DNA of 64,000 nt, taken from assembly GCF_947507565.1 (NCBI RefSeq), contig NC_089182.1, positions 3,286,001-3,350,000 on the forward strand, in the 5' to 3' direction. Below the pieces are notes generated by a model. It was not told where the DNA came from. It was given only the letters and a program-made list of their open reading frames with translations, and did not search any database. Shown here one piece after another: positions 9,494-22,700 of the stretch. The position numbers and the translations under genes are program-made. Within the stretch, counting starts at the first letter, position 1. Each line of letters starts with the position of its first letter. The DNA is from Oscarella lobularis. Taxonomy: Eukaryota; Porifera; Homoscleromorpha; Homosclerophorida; Oscarellidae.

Positions 9494-10663
9494 CTAGCAC
9501 GTATACCGTTCAATAAAGGCTTTAAAAAGATACGGAAAAACTGTATAGCTTTTGCCCATGATACCCATAACTATGATGGAATAATCTCCATCGATGCACA
9601 GATGAGTCTGTGGCCTAATAGCACTATTCAAAATAACAACGCGTTTTGTAAACGTCACCATTTCCCCGGGCATAAGCCCCGTCCGATTAACCATTATCGC
9701 AGTATGAACATCCTCAAGTCGAAACGACGGCATCTGATCGCCGTCAAGAGCCATCATCGCTTTGATGAGATCATACGAAAGGAAATATCCTGGCCCATTG
9801 ATCAAAGGAGGAAAAACGGGTCGCGGATAATCATCCATTGATATATAGTATGCACTCTTTTCGTAGCGAACCGGGATCGCATCTAAGCGACCGGCACCGC
9901 CGTAGAAATATTTTCCAGCAGCGGCAGATTTTCGACCCAATTTTTCCAATCGACGCGAGGCTTTTTCGTAGGCGAACGGCGTCACGGATCGAAGCCATTC
10001 GAGCGTCGCCTGCACGTTGACGTAGCAATCGTCGTCGGTTTTCAGCAAAATTTCGAATTTGACGTCACTGCGAAGGAAGAACTCGAAAGCGGCGATTCGC
10101 TTTCGAGTTAAATTATAATAGTCGTCGAATACGTCGACTTGAAGGATGTCCTTGTAGCGACACGATTCGGCGTCGATTTGACGTTGAAGGTGTGCGGGGG
10201 CGCCCTTCGTCGGTTTCCCGACGAGAAAAGCGTACGACCAGCGATTATTCTGCACGAAATCGGGCGTCATACGCGCGCGCGAGCGAAAGAGAAGGCTGCG
10301 CTGAGCGTGACGTCGATCGAAGTTGCTCGGCGCCGAAAGGACGACGATGAAGAGGTACGGAGACGGAGACGATTCGCAGAACGCCGCCGAAGCGACGTGC
10401 GATGCGTCTTCGGTGCACGCCGGGGGCAGTGTCGAGTCGTTGACTCCGACTGACGGTGGAACGAAGTGCTCCGGGCACTGCTTTGCCTGAGTTTGTTGTT
10501 TCGGTCTTTCGGATTGTATTGAGGCGCGTATTTCGTCGCGGAGCCACGGTACGTCTTCGTACTTTCTGCGCGCATTCGATAGGGATCTGAAGACGAGGAA
10601 GATTTGAAAGACGGCTAGGAGGAGGGCTGCAGCTCCACACGCGATGGTTCGAGACGAAGTCAT
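9494..10663 (-). CDS. GT31 beta-1,3-glycosyltransferase (B3GALNT2-like)
   Basis: Single-exon, 389-residue type II Golgi enzyme. Residues about 7-27 form an N-terminal signal anchor (CGAAALLLAVFQIFLVF), followed by a Gln/Pro-rich stem. The catalytic region has LFIVVLSAPSNFDRRHAQR (usual RRxAxRxTW block), YAFLVGKP, the DILQVDVFDDYYNLTRKR block, the metal-binding DDD in LLKTDDDCYV, the INGPGYFLS donor-site segment and the late acidic motif RLEDVHTAIMV. These are the GT31 signatures in order. The LLKTDDDCY and DxxDxYxNLT blocks look most like B3GALNT2, which adds GalNAc to O-mannosyl glycans on dystroglycan, but the acceptor cannot be told from the sequence. It lies tail-side of TRRAP on the same strand, about 80 bases from the TRRAP stop. 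Absence of introns in an intron-rich region hints at retroposition. Confidence 0.88.
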   Translation of the reverse strand: MTSSRTIACGAAALLLAVFQIFLVFRSLSNARRKYEDVPWLRDEIRASIQSERPKQQTQAKQCPEHFVPPSVGVNDSTLPPACTEDASHVASAAFCESSPSPYLFIVVLSAPSNFDRRHAQRSLLFRSRARMTPDFVQNNRWSYAFLVGKPTKGAPAHLQRQIDAESCRYKDILQVDVFDDYYNLTRKRIAAFEFFLRSDVKFEILLKTDDDCYVNVQATLEWLRSVTPFAYEKASRRLEKLGRKSAAAGKYFYGGAGRLDAIPVRYEKSAYYISMDDYPRPVFPPLINGPGYFLSYDLIKAMMALDGDQMPSFRLEDVHTAIMVNRTGLMPGEMVTFTKRVVILNSAIRPQTHLCIDGDYSIIVMGIMGKSYTVFPYLFKAFIERYTC

Positions 10664-10744
10664 TTAGCGCACGTGTGCTAGACGATCATTTAGTTAGGCT
10701 TTACGCAAAAAATTGACAACACAAATTTTTGTCTCCGTAGCTAC

Positions 10745-13700
10745 TTACAACCAAGGATGCCAAGCAGGATCCATTCTACATAGATTGTCCACGTGGCTCG
10801 CTGCAGCCACGTGCTTATTCACTTTACTTTCGCCCCCTTCGAATTGAGCAAATCCTAGTTGATTAGAATAAAATTGGCATGCCTCCCTCGTCATTTTATC
10901 ACTGTCCTACCTTGCAATCTACTCATAATCGCAGAAGAAGCCTGATTCACCATCTTGATAAGAGTATCGCTGTCAAGTTCAGGCTTCGTCTGACCGCTTT
11001 CTTCACTTTGCTATTTTTTAATAGGACAACTAATATAACCCATCGTTTTACACAGGTAGATACGTACTCTCTTGTGCCAAGCAATGACCTCATCGCAAAG
11101 AATAGTTTTCACAATGCCACTCAAGCTGAACTGCGGCTGAACGGCGCAGCGAGACGCCGCAATCACGGCCGAAGTGAACGGGCCAACGACGCCAATCCGA
11201 CTCGCTAATTCCACCATATTCGGCGTGAGTCGGAAAGAAACGGCGCGATTCGCATCGAGTTCTCCTAAAACCGTTACGCTAGCGAGTGGGGAACCAACAG
11301 GGAAGACGCAATCAGTACCTGTTGTGTCGTTCACGTCAAATCGATAATAACTGAATGCTACCTGACCCGTATCTCTCGCCACGTAGAGCATTTCGGGTCC
11401 CAATCGGGTCAAGTGCATTCCGTACTCGAGAAAAGCCCCCAGAGCAATTTGCAGGGTAAACTTAACGACTCGTTTATGAAACTATTACGCGGATACCAAT
11501 ACTCTACCTGTTTCCGGAAAGCCCAGTAGTAAGTCGCGTCCTGATACGTGGAAACGGCCCAGTTTTTGAGAACAGTACTCGGTATCATATTCGATTGAAC
11601 CTACGGTGAAACATGGATAGATGACGTAGTGATTTTCGGTTGTAATGCACCTCTTTGAACGTATCGCGCAATACGGCTTGCGACACTTGCCCCCCGCGAG
11701 CCTGAGCGGCGGCAAGGCGTTCGTAGAACCGCGTCACTGGAGCGTCCGGTTCCAAATCGTGCTGCTTACAGTACTAAGAAAAAGACGTCATCGTTGTTTC
11801 ATCTCTAGTGTGCATTTTTTACCACTTTACCTGTTTATATACGTCCAGGAGGCAAATGCTCGACGGATTGTCTTCGACGAGTCGCATTTGCGGCGAAACG
11901 GCGACGACTTTGGGGACGTAGAACACCAAATTTCTCTTGCACGATTCCTAAACACGAAGAGAAAACGTCATCGTCGCGAAAAATTTGAACAAGGACGCGA
12001 ATAAATTCCTTTCGCTTGGAAAAGTAGATATTCATTGCTCTGCATAGCTGAAGTACGCGCTCCTCTCGTCTGGAGTCGGTCAAGCAAGCGTCGTTGGTCA
12101 CCAAATAGGGATAGACCTTGAAGGAAAAGATACCGTGAATACTCTAGAAGCTCGGCTATTTTTCCTACCTTGCCATTGTGGCCGAGAATAAATAATCGAC
12201 GCGCCGAGATGCCGCACTTTTTAACGATTTCTACTCGCGGCATAAAACGAGCGATTTTAATGCAATACGACGTCGGCTGAACCGGACAAGGTATCGGTGA
12301 ATTAGGCACAATGCGAACCCTCGATTCTACCTTCGGTGAAAGGAATTCGCCGGGTAATTCTACTTCCGTATTAGATAGGGAGAAATTGCTTAGAAAACGG
12401 CACTTTTCTTCCAGCAAAAACGATCTAGAATTAATCAAGAAATTACGTTTTTTTCTATGACGAAATTTCGAGGACGCTTACTTGGGTAAAAGCGCTATTT
12501 CTCCTTCTAAGATCTTGATCCATTTCTTCAGCTTTCCGATGAGATTGTGCAGTCGCGCGGAGTTGGGCGAACTGAAGTCGAAATCGTGCGAAAACTTCGC
12601 TTTGAGCTTTTGAAAGAGCGGATCTTGCGACGTCGCCAATCGGCGCTTCGTCAACGACTCAGAAGCGGCGGACGAAAGCGTCGAACTGATGCTCGAAGAC
12701 GATTCGAAGCCGAGACCGAACGTGCTGATGAGCTTGCGAAGAAAATTCTGCAGTTGAGGAGTCGTCTGAGCATCGGAAACTTTATAAGGAGAGAAAGACG
12801 TGGGAAATGTAATAATAATTTAATGAGTGGTTGTATACCGTTGTTGCTGTTTTCAAACGCAAGGGTTTGGCATCGCGCTAGAGTGTGCTTCAACTGTCGA
12901 AGCACTTCTTCGCACCAATTTTCGCGAAACCATATCATCTAGGAGAAAGGAAAGGATAGAAAATTTTAAAAGTATGAGATGAACGTGTACCTGATCGACT
13001 ATCGCTTCCAAAGCCGACAGAAGAGTGGGATGAAGTTCGCGTAAGAGATGCATAATGCGACTGCATCTCCACATCGCCGCCGTCGCTTTTAGCGGACCTG
13101 GCGTCTCGGAAGGCGCTGCGACTCCTTCAAAATCACAAAGGATAATAGATGAAGTTTCGTTGCCTATGCGTACCTGAGGAGTCGAAGGAAAATTTCGGCG
13201 CTTGAGACGACGACGTCGACGACGATGACGACTCCTTTTCCTCGTCTTGGTCCCCCCCTTTCTCGTCTTTTTTATCGGAATTCGATTCTTCGACTTCCAT
13301 TGCTTCCGCTCCTCCGCCTCCTTCTTTCGAATCTTCGCCTAGATCGAAAGTCGATGAACTGCCTAACAGTCCAAAAGACGGCGACGTGCTTGTCAACGGC
13401 TGGCTTCCGCTCAATTCGCTCTTAACTGCGAGAAAAAAATAATGGAACAACGCGCAAGATCATGAGACGTACATTTCTCGCTGTGCTCGATTTTCAGAGT
13501 CAGATAGAGGGTGCGAATGGGAAAGTAGACGGCCTAGGAGCGAGTTTACGTCTTCTGGAACGACATGGTTAGCTCTCACTCTCACCTGAGGAAAGACTCT
13601 CCCGATTGTGAAGAGAAGATTAAGCATTTGTTTTCCTTCCTTGCGAACAAGACACGTCAATAGCTGGGGAATCCTAAAAAGAAAAAGATCCACGTTGGTT

Positions 13701-16700
13701 TCTGCTATAGTTTGGCTAAATGCTTACCATGGAAGCCAGAGATTGGGAGGCACAGTCGTCGCGTATTTGTCCACTACCTCGGCGAGAGATTTCTGAACGA
13801 ACTACGCTCGCGACGAAGGCGAGAAGACGAATACTCAAACGTACCGACTCGTCGTCGAAAGCGAGCAACCAGATGACACGCGACAAGTACTTTCTCGTTT
13901 TCACTTCGTCGTTTTGACGGCAGGCGTGGAGATAGCAGGTAAGCGCCGAAGCGCCGACGTCTTTTTTCCTATAAATGAGCCGCGTAAGAACGAAATGACT
14001 CCCTCCCGTGCCGTGGGTTTTCTCTACCTGTCTTTCGTAAAAATTTGATCTAGATAGTCTCCCCATTGGCCCCAGGCTTCGGATAGGTTGTCGTTCAGTT
14101 GAACGGCGGATGAAAAGCATTTGTTTGCCTCATCGGATCTTTTTTAAGACTTGGATGACTTGGAATATAGGGGAACTGTCTCCTTCTCACCGTCCCATCT
14201 GCGCTAAGAACGTTCCCTTTTGCGTGAACACTTCAGCCGTCATTTCCTTAGTGAAGAACTTGAGATTGGTCGATTCAATTAAATCGAGGCCCTGAGAAAA
14301 AGAGAGTTTTGAAAGAACATCTGGTACAACGAACTAGGGAGAGGAATAAACAAACAAAAGCCCTCAGATCTCATAATCATAAGTCATTGGCTCGCAACCA
14401 ATATCAGATAAAGGCCAGTTGACAGAGGAAAAGAAGAAGAGAACAAGAGAGAAGGAGAAACAGATAGAAAAAGTCAAGGCAACGTGACCGATATCCGACC
14501 GACACCTCCCTCGGCAATTTCACATCAACGGGCCCCAAAATAGAAAAAAAAAACACCCCATTTTATACCTCTTGCAAATCCTGCCGTCCGCCACTAGACG
14601 CAATCTGAAGATAACACTTCACCTGCTGCTTAATCTTTTGAAAACAATCCACAATAGGCACACTGGGAATAGTGTGAATCCTACGTGCAAAAAACCCTCG
14701 CGTTTTTTTTCCCGCCCGTTTCGAGTCAATGTCTCACCGACTCAAGTTGTCCAAACAAACGTTGCATAGATCGTGTTTTCTCGCCACGTACGCGTGATGT
14801 ATAATCGCCCACGCGGACGCGTGAACGCCGAGCATGGCGTGATTCGTCTCCGGCGTCGCCGCCGCTTGATCGTACGCCGAAACGACGGTCTGATAATGAT
14901 GCTGACGCCAAAGAAAAATATCGCTCCAGTGCGAAAGATCGTCCCAGAGATTGGGAAGCCGATTGCGCCACGTCTTCACAATCGCTTTCACGTCGTGAAG
15001 GCTCGCCGCTCGGCCGATGTTCGCCGGGAGGAGAACGTTGTGCATTTGACCCGCTTCCTGGAGTTCCATCACTTGTTGAGCCGCTTGGAGAAGAGGAACG
15101 TGGACGTGAGCGACGATCGCCGGTAAACGCTTCCATTGCTTGATCGCTTGATTGGTCGACGCTTCGACGACCTTTTGAACCTAGAAATTCCAATGAAGGA
15201 TATCTAGTTATTTTCTTTTTCTTACTGTTGGCATGTGTTGGTCGTCGGGGTGGCTAATTGCCATGTAGCCACGGAAGATTTGAAGTTTATAAGCGAACGT
15301 TTCCGGACTGCTCATTTCCACTTGGTTCAAAGCGTCCTTCATAGCAGGCCAGTCGGGAATTTTCCAAGCGGTTTCCAGCACTAGAAAAATTCACCATAAA
15401 TATAATAACGATATTATTATTTTAGTGTTCGCTCACCGAGAAGAGGATTTGGCGACGTTCGACTCTTTCCGAATTCGACCAAGACGTTCCATTGTCCCAA
15501 TTCTTTGCAGCAGCGAATCCATCGTTCTCTCCATAGCCGATATTCGGGAAAGGCGGCAGGATGTGAAGACCCGTGAGCCGATTCCTCCTTAGCAACGCCC
15601 ATCGCCTAAAAAAGAAATAAAATACCGTGAAATTGAATTTCGTCTAAAGAAACCTTTTCGTATCCGAGCTGAGCCTGTTCAAAGAGTCCGTGCTGCTCAT
15701 TCAAAATAGCCGCACTCGTCTCGGAAAATCTAGAAAAAAAAGGAAAGATTTAGATCTAAAACTTGGGAAGAGAAATTCTTTCCTTACCGACATCGTTGAT
15801 GCCACAGCCCAGCCCACGTATCCTCTTCCCGTAGCAAGGAATAGAGCTCAGAGAGGCTGTCAAGAGTCTCCTATAGTATATACGCGTTCTGTAGAAAAAA
15901 AAAGACATCGCGATCGTTTTTTCTCCTCGCCTGTCGCGCCGTTCCGAGAAGATCTTCGTCGGTGATCTGGTGCTCGGCAATTGCGCCGGTTCGCAGGAGT
16001 CGATGCTGCTGCTGAGCCTGCGCTTGCAATTTCGGCGACAAGTAGTCGCACGCGTGCGCATGCTCTTCGAGAAGGAGCGTCGTTCGATGCCACGCGTTGT
16101 GCGTTTTGCCGAGATACTTCAAGATCGCCGGGCGCAGAGAGATGTGCGGCTTGCAGCGCGACACGCTCTCGAGAAACGCCTTCACCGCGCTCGGATGGCA
16201 GTCGACTTGAGTCAGGTGACTGCCGCTGCAAAGAAACGGGCTTATTTCTCCGCTTACGGTCTAAAAAAGGATACGGTTATCACGAAGAAGTGTCGTGTAG
16301 ACCGTACCAATTTTTGTCCCTCGCTGAGCAGATCCCAAAGGCGAGGAAATAAGTGTATCCACACGCGATAGGCGAGGTCAGTGTCAGTGTGACAGAGCTG
16401 AATTACACCAGCCATCAGAGAAGAAGTCTACAACGTATTCCGTAGTCAAAGTTAAATGTGAATACTTTACGCTAACCTGAATGCTTCGAAGACCCTGTAA
16501 ATATTTTATATGCTCCGTTATCATCAGTTTGAGGGCTTTTGACGAACTGGCGTCGTTCTTCAATTCGATTTCCATAGACTAAAGAATTGGTTCTATAGAA
16601 ATACTAGAGTCTCGGCTCTCTCTCTCTCCCTACTTCGCTTAATCGCTTATTGCCGTCCTCCCGCTCAGTCGAATCGACTTTTAATCGTTTCCCGTAGAGC

Positions 16701-19700
16701 TCCCAGTCGATTTCCTTCGTTTCTTTCTTTTCCGGTTTGGCTGTGATCGCGGGCAATTGAGCGAATCCGTAGCAAGAGCCAATGGGACGATCCCACGTTG
16801 CTAGAGCCAAGAGAAGCTCGATACATTGCTTGATCCAAAAATGATTCCCCATGAACTCCCAGTTCTGCGAGCAAACGACGTAGAGAAGACGATCGTACAA
16901 TTTCCGCTTGATGCTCGTGTTGAATATTTCGAAGAACTTCGCTCGCACGGTCGGTTGCGAGCAGCGCAGGCCGGCGAGAAAGGCCGGCTCGAGTTTTCCC
17001 GTCAAGTCGCTGCCTTGGAGGCTCTCGTCTCGATAGACAAAATTCACGATTTCCAAGAATTGAGCGTTGAGTTCTTGCTCGTTTGGAAAGCGTTTCTCGT
17101 AGAAGGACATCATTCGGAAAAGGAGAGCCGATTTTTCGCGAAGGGAGGGCGCTTGCTGAACGTGAAGCTGAGACTAAAAAAATAGACAATAAAAATAACA
17201 CCCATTTTTTTTTCTCCTCACCTTTTGCTTCACCCATTCGTCCACGATTTTCGTGACGGCCTTGAGAAGTTTGATATCCTAGGGAATGCGTAGTTTTAAA
17301 TAGATAAATGGGAGCGGAGAACTAACCGGAGATTTTTCGATGAGACTCGACAGAAGTGCGATGAAGTTCTTTCGCATTTCCTGCGAGAGCGTAATAACCC
17401 TCGTCTTTAGTATTTCCAGTCCAAGAATCAGCATATCGATCATGACTAAAAGGAGAAAATTGTTTGTTTTCTTCTAGATATTGTTCTCCACTTACCCGGT
17501 GACGAAGCCGCCTCATCGGTTCCGGCCAAATGATCTCGTTGCATTTTCATTAGAGCCTTGACGAAAACGGGTGCGAATCTGTAAAGGATTTAATAAGACA
17601 GGCGTCGCAGTTAGTCCGGAAATTCTCTTGCCTGTCAATGTAGCTCGGATTGTGACTGCACACCGCTTTTAGGATCATCAAAGTTCCGTATAGTGCCATT
17701 GTGACGGCGTTTCCCGATACGGCCGATCTAGGTTCCCTCTTTCGTTCCAAACGCTTTGCTACTAGTTCCACTACTCTCTTACTTTTCGTACGTGTGAAGT
17801 CCGTCGTAGACTACTCGGCTTATGCTCGCGTACAGTCCATCCAGCTCTTCGTACTTCGAAGCGGCGCTGGACGACGCTGTAGAAAAAGATTGATTAATAA
17901 GAATACGAAGGGAAGTATATTTTGCACAAGATTCTGCCGGGAATATCGACACGAGCTTGGTAAGAAGAGAGCTGATGGCTCGAATGACCTAGACAGCGGT
18001 TCGATTGCTTCCTGAATCCCTAATTTGCCTACTTTTGTGTTTTGACTCGACATGCAACTGCTGATTCCCCGCTGAAGTGGCTTCAACGTTGCGAGAACGA
18101 TTGGTCGCGGCTACAAACGAAAATTGGAGGAGGAGACGCGTCTCTTCGCGACTTATTTATACCATAACGGACATGATAAAAGTTAGGACTTCGAGTGCCG
18201 TGCAAACGTTGGAGTAATTTACAGCCGGCACGGGCTCTGGCTGCGCGGTAGGAGGCTGAGAAAAATCGATGAAAAAAAACAAAAAAATTGAATGACGTAT
18301 ACTGACCATTATGACGGTGCATAAGAGTTTGTCAAACCAAGCGACTTTCATGTCTGCGTCTGTATTAGAAAAGAACTAAAACTCTGAAAATTTTTAAAGG
18401 CTTTGGGTTTACTTGGCCAAACGTCTTTCAGAGCTGTCTTTAGCAAGGCCAGGCAACGGCGCGAGAGAAGTTCTCCGGGACTGCTACCCGTCGATTGGGC
18501 AGTCGGTTCGTTTACCTGCGTTTTCATAAGAAATTCTCTCGTATATAGAACTTTTGGAACTAACCTGACACGCGATTCGAACGAGGAAATTGGCGACGGC
18601 GTCGAGATGACTCTTTTCGAGGGAATAGCGCGAGTCTATGCCGCTTCCTGAAGGGCGACCGTGAACAGCCTGAAAAACGAATTTAGAATTATTTATTTAT
18701 TTATTTTATGTACTCACGGTAGCCAATTTGGCTCTTTTCGCTTCAGACGCCATTTCTTCGCCGGACCTCTTTATTCCAGCCGCCTTTGACGAAAGATAAA
18801 GTGAAATTTTAAACCGTGCGTCTATTTTTGCTACACTGACCGTTGTCGCGGGAGATCCATCTCGACTGCTCGCTCTATCTCCTTCCGAAGCCTAAAAATC
18901 AACATTAATGCAAGTAACTGAAGCTGTAGACCTCCGAGACGCACGTCTATCTGCTGCTCTTTTATCCGCTGCATTTCCCATTTGATTATTACTTCCGCCA
19001 AATCGACTGCAAGTCTCCGTTGCTCAATTGTCGCCTAAAAAATTCAAAGTTACCCCATAAAAGCACATGAGACACTTTATTTATTTACAGTCGGTGGATA
19101 GCCGAGCTTTTGCATTGAACTGATCATGTACTGAATGAGATAGCCTCTGACCGGATAGTAGACTTTGTAGTGACGCACGAGAAGTTGCCTACAAACAAAA
19201 TCAATTAAATAAAAAATCACGGAGTAATCCTTACAAGATGTGAACTAGCTGAGCCACAGTGTGACCTTCTTCGACGATAATCTTCTTCGTCCAATGCATC
19301 AGAACAGTCTATATAAATAAATTGAGTGTCAAGGAGATTGCTGATGCATTCTGCTTACGTTTCCATCGTCCATTCTCGCTTGTATTGCCGGCGTAAGCAC
19401 TTCTAGCGCTTGCCGGATGACTCCTCTAGCCTCAACGGCGTGAGCCTTCAGTAGACTAACAAATACCTAAGTACGACGAAGAGGTAATACTCTATAGCCT
19501 CTCCTTAGCAAATTCCAGCTTACTTGCAGTACGATTTTCTTATGTATTGCGAATTTGGCTATGATGTGAGCAAGCAGCAAGTGACCGTGATATCGCGCCG
19601 CTGGATCCTAAGATAGGGGGGAATTCGCCGCAGATATAACGCGTCTAGAGCGGCAACTCACTTCGCATTGTCTTGGCAACAAGCAGGGCCAAGCGTACGC

Positions 19701-22700
19701 GGTCAAACGACGCAATCGAGATCCCTGTTTTCTATAGAAACGCGTAGAGAAAAACTACGTAGCCCTGGCGTATACGTACTGGAGTTTATTCGCGGGATCG
19801 TGTATGTACTCGGGCGCCTTCTCAACTAAAAGAGCCGAAAACTGCAGCAGAAGTATCCTCAACGCATCCTTAGAGGAATTAGCGTCGTTTTGGTTGTGAG
19901 AACGAGACGATTTTTATTTCGACTCACCGTCGTGGCGAGAGGATTGTCGGCGTCGATGACGCGCGCGATGAAAACGCTGATAATGTCGCCGTCTCGATCC
20001 TGATCGGGATTGGGAGATCCGCCGAGAAGCTACGGATTCACATAGGGGGGGGGAGAATTTAGAAAGAGCTTCTATTTACCAACCTTTTCTTTCTCTCCTT
20101 TTGCAAATGATGCCGTAAACGTGGGAATGAGGACGTGCTGCAATGCCTAGAATACAAAAGAGCGTAAAAAACGGTTCGCACTTATTTCTTTTTCTCCACT
20201 TTTGCTTTCAATTCCTCCGGGAAGTCTTTGTTTTCGAAAAACTTTACGAATTGGTAGAAGACGAAGCGTCTCTCTTCAGGAGAATATTTCTGGAAAGGGT
20301 GTTTGCTCAATAAGCTACCGAGAAAAAGGGCTCTCGTCTCACCAGTGCGACTTCGCGGTCAAGAAAGTCTTTGAAAAAGAGAAAGGAGGGCATGTAGCGC
20401 TTCGTGAATACGCGCAACAGTTCGAAAAGAAGCTCTACGTCCTCGCGATGATACCTGGAAGGCGAACGAATAAAACGTCGGAACGTTAAAGTGCGGAAAA
20501 TCAAAACTGACTTGATGTACGATAGAAGACACTTGACCAGAAGTTTCGCCTCTTTCCATCGATGAACGACTTGATTCATCTAGCCAAAAATACACCGTGA
20601 CAAAGTTTAGAATATTTATTATAAACTACGAGTGTCCGTTGTTGAAATTCGGGCGATCTCCACACAGCCGACAAGCAATTGACCTAAAGGACTAAATAAG
20701 AAAAGAAATACTTTATAGGAATTGGGGTTTTGGTACCAGATCTCGCTGCTCTGGCTTGGCGAGCCACTGATCATTATGCTTCACCAGAATGCTGAAAGTT
20801 TAATTATTAATTTGTACAGTAGTGACGTCGATTGTGCTTTGCCTTGTAATCAAAATTCCCTGATAAATCAACTCAGCAACGCGCTCCTGATGCACCGCAG
20901 CGCTTTCACCCGTCTTTAGTATAAAGATTATAAAATTTCTAGAAGCTTGTAGTTCAATTTTATACCTGATTTGGACTTCTAAACGTGCAGTGTATCAGTT
21001 TCTTCGGATTCAATTCGATGTAGGAGCGAAGAGACTCCGCTTTGTCTTTCGTCAACCAATGCTAAAGAGATCTTTGAAAATTGAAATTTTCTAAATTTTA
21101 ACGCACGGCGAATAGTCGATTCGTCGGCGGATCGGCCAGCCGACCGAGAATGTAATCGACTGCCTGTTCGGGATAGCGTAGAGCCATTTTGAATAAGGGA
21201 TCCCTGAAGGGACTGCCCATCTTGAGACGCGAGAAATGAGCGCGTTTATGACCACCTAGCAAGCGTAAGTCTACCTCGAACGACAGAGCCTTTTCTCCGC
21301 TTAAAACAGCCGCTAAAACGGGTTCGAAAAGTTTGAAGGACGCCACCGGAATGAGATGAAGTGTGTGAATAATCGCGGTGCAGATGCGAACCTCGCGAGA
21401 CTGAGAAAAAAAGGGCGAGTCAGAGGCTGATACGTAAAGTCGCGACTCTACCTCTCCGTTTCGCCGCGGTCCCATAGACGTCGCGTTAATGATCACAGCT
21501 TCCATCCACTTCTTCAAATGGCTTAGCAACGTGTCGCACAGAGTCTCCTTGAAACAGTAGGAAAATAAGCCGGTGAAGCGATTCAATTTCTGCGTGGAAA
21601 GAGACACGGTTATGACGCTCGTCGAAAAAAATTTCTTTTTTTTTGACCTCCATGAATTCTGGAGTGAGATTCGCCGAACTGGCGAGATTCTGCAACTCGC
21701 GTTTGATGCTTTCGTGAACGAGTTCCGGATCGATCGTTTGACCGTCGATAAACTGGTAGAAGAAATTAAAAAAGGAGAATTTTCGCAGATAAATCGCTTT
21801 ACCCTTTTCATGGATTCTTCGGCGGCCAAAGCAACTTCGCTAGTATTCGAGTACAACGCCTTAAAAAATATAATTCAATGGAGAAGAATTTTCAGAATTT
21901 TTTGGTACCTCGTATAGAACTTTGAAGATTTTCTTTCTGCAGTCCGATATGTAATTGCAGGCGGCGAGCGCCGCCAAGCCGCTCTTTCTCAACGGAGTAA
22001 GCGAAACGACATTTTTGTAGCACGGCAACGCTTGGAGTTGAGTGTCGGACGACTCGCAAATAAAGAGCAACTGGGGAAAATAAGGAGAGCTCTGAATTAC
22101 AATAAACGTTGACTAACCTCTTGGTAGAAAATCTGGTGTTCCTTGATAGATAGATCAAGAGAAAAAAGACGCGGTTTCAACGTCGTGCAAAAGGTGAAAC
22201 CGTCCTGATTAAAATCTCAAAAGAAATACTAGTTAATAGTATTAATGCCTACCATCAGACCCAACTGGGTGTTGACGGGTTGATGCCTTAGAAAATGCTT
22301 CTTAGGCGGAATCATATCTGCGAGGATGCTCTTGTGAGGCTGCATTATTTCCGGGACCGATTTTCCAGTCACTTCAGACAGGACAGACAGCAAATGATAG
22401 GCCTAAAACGAGAGTTAGGAAATGATACTTTTTTCTGCATTGTACCTCTTTTCTGACGATCTTATTCTGCGCGACCATTTCCTTCACCAAACGCTGCGTC
22501 ACTTGCCCAAACGCGAGCAGCTGAACCGACTTCGTCTCCTCATCATTCTCAATCGGAGGATTGCACTTTCGTAGCAAATCCTCGAGCAATTGCCTCGCCA
22601 TATCAACAGTCCCAGAAGAAACCTAAAAAAAGATAGAAAAAAATGAAAAGTATTTAAACGCTTTCGTATCGTACCTCTCCACTGAGATCCATCATCACAA

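Noticed and set aside
10139-10453. Plus-strand Arg/Asp-rich frame inside the glycosyltransferase
   Set aside because: Antisense of a well-supported GT31 coding sequence; the composition is an artefact of the opposite strand.
16200-16300. Possible U12 GT-AG donor GTATCCTTTT on the minus strand in TRRAP
   Set aside because: It is the polypyrimidine tract just before a TTTTTTAG acceptor of a normal intron; the real donor (GTACGG) lies upstream and exon homology fits that model.
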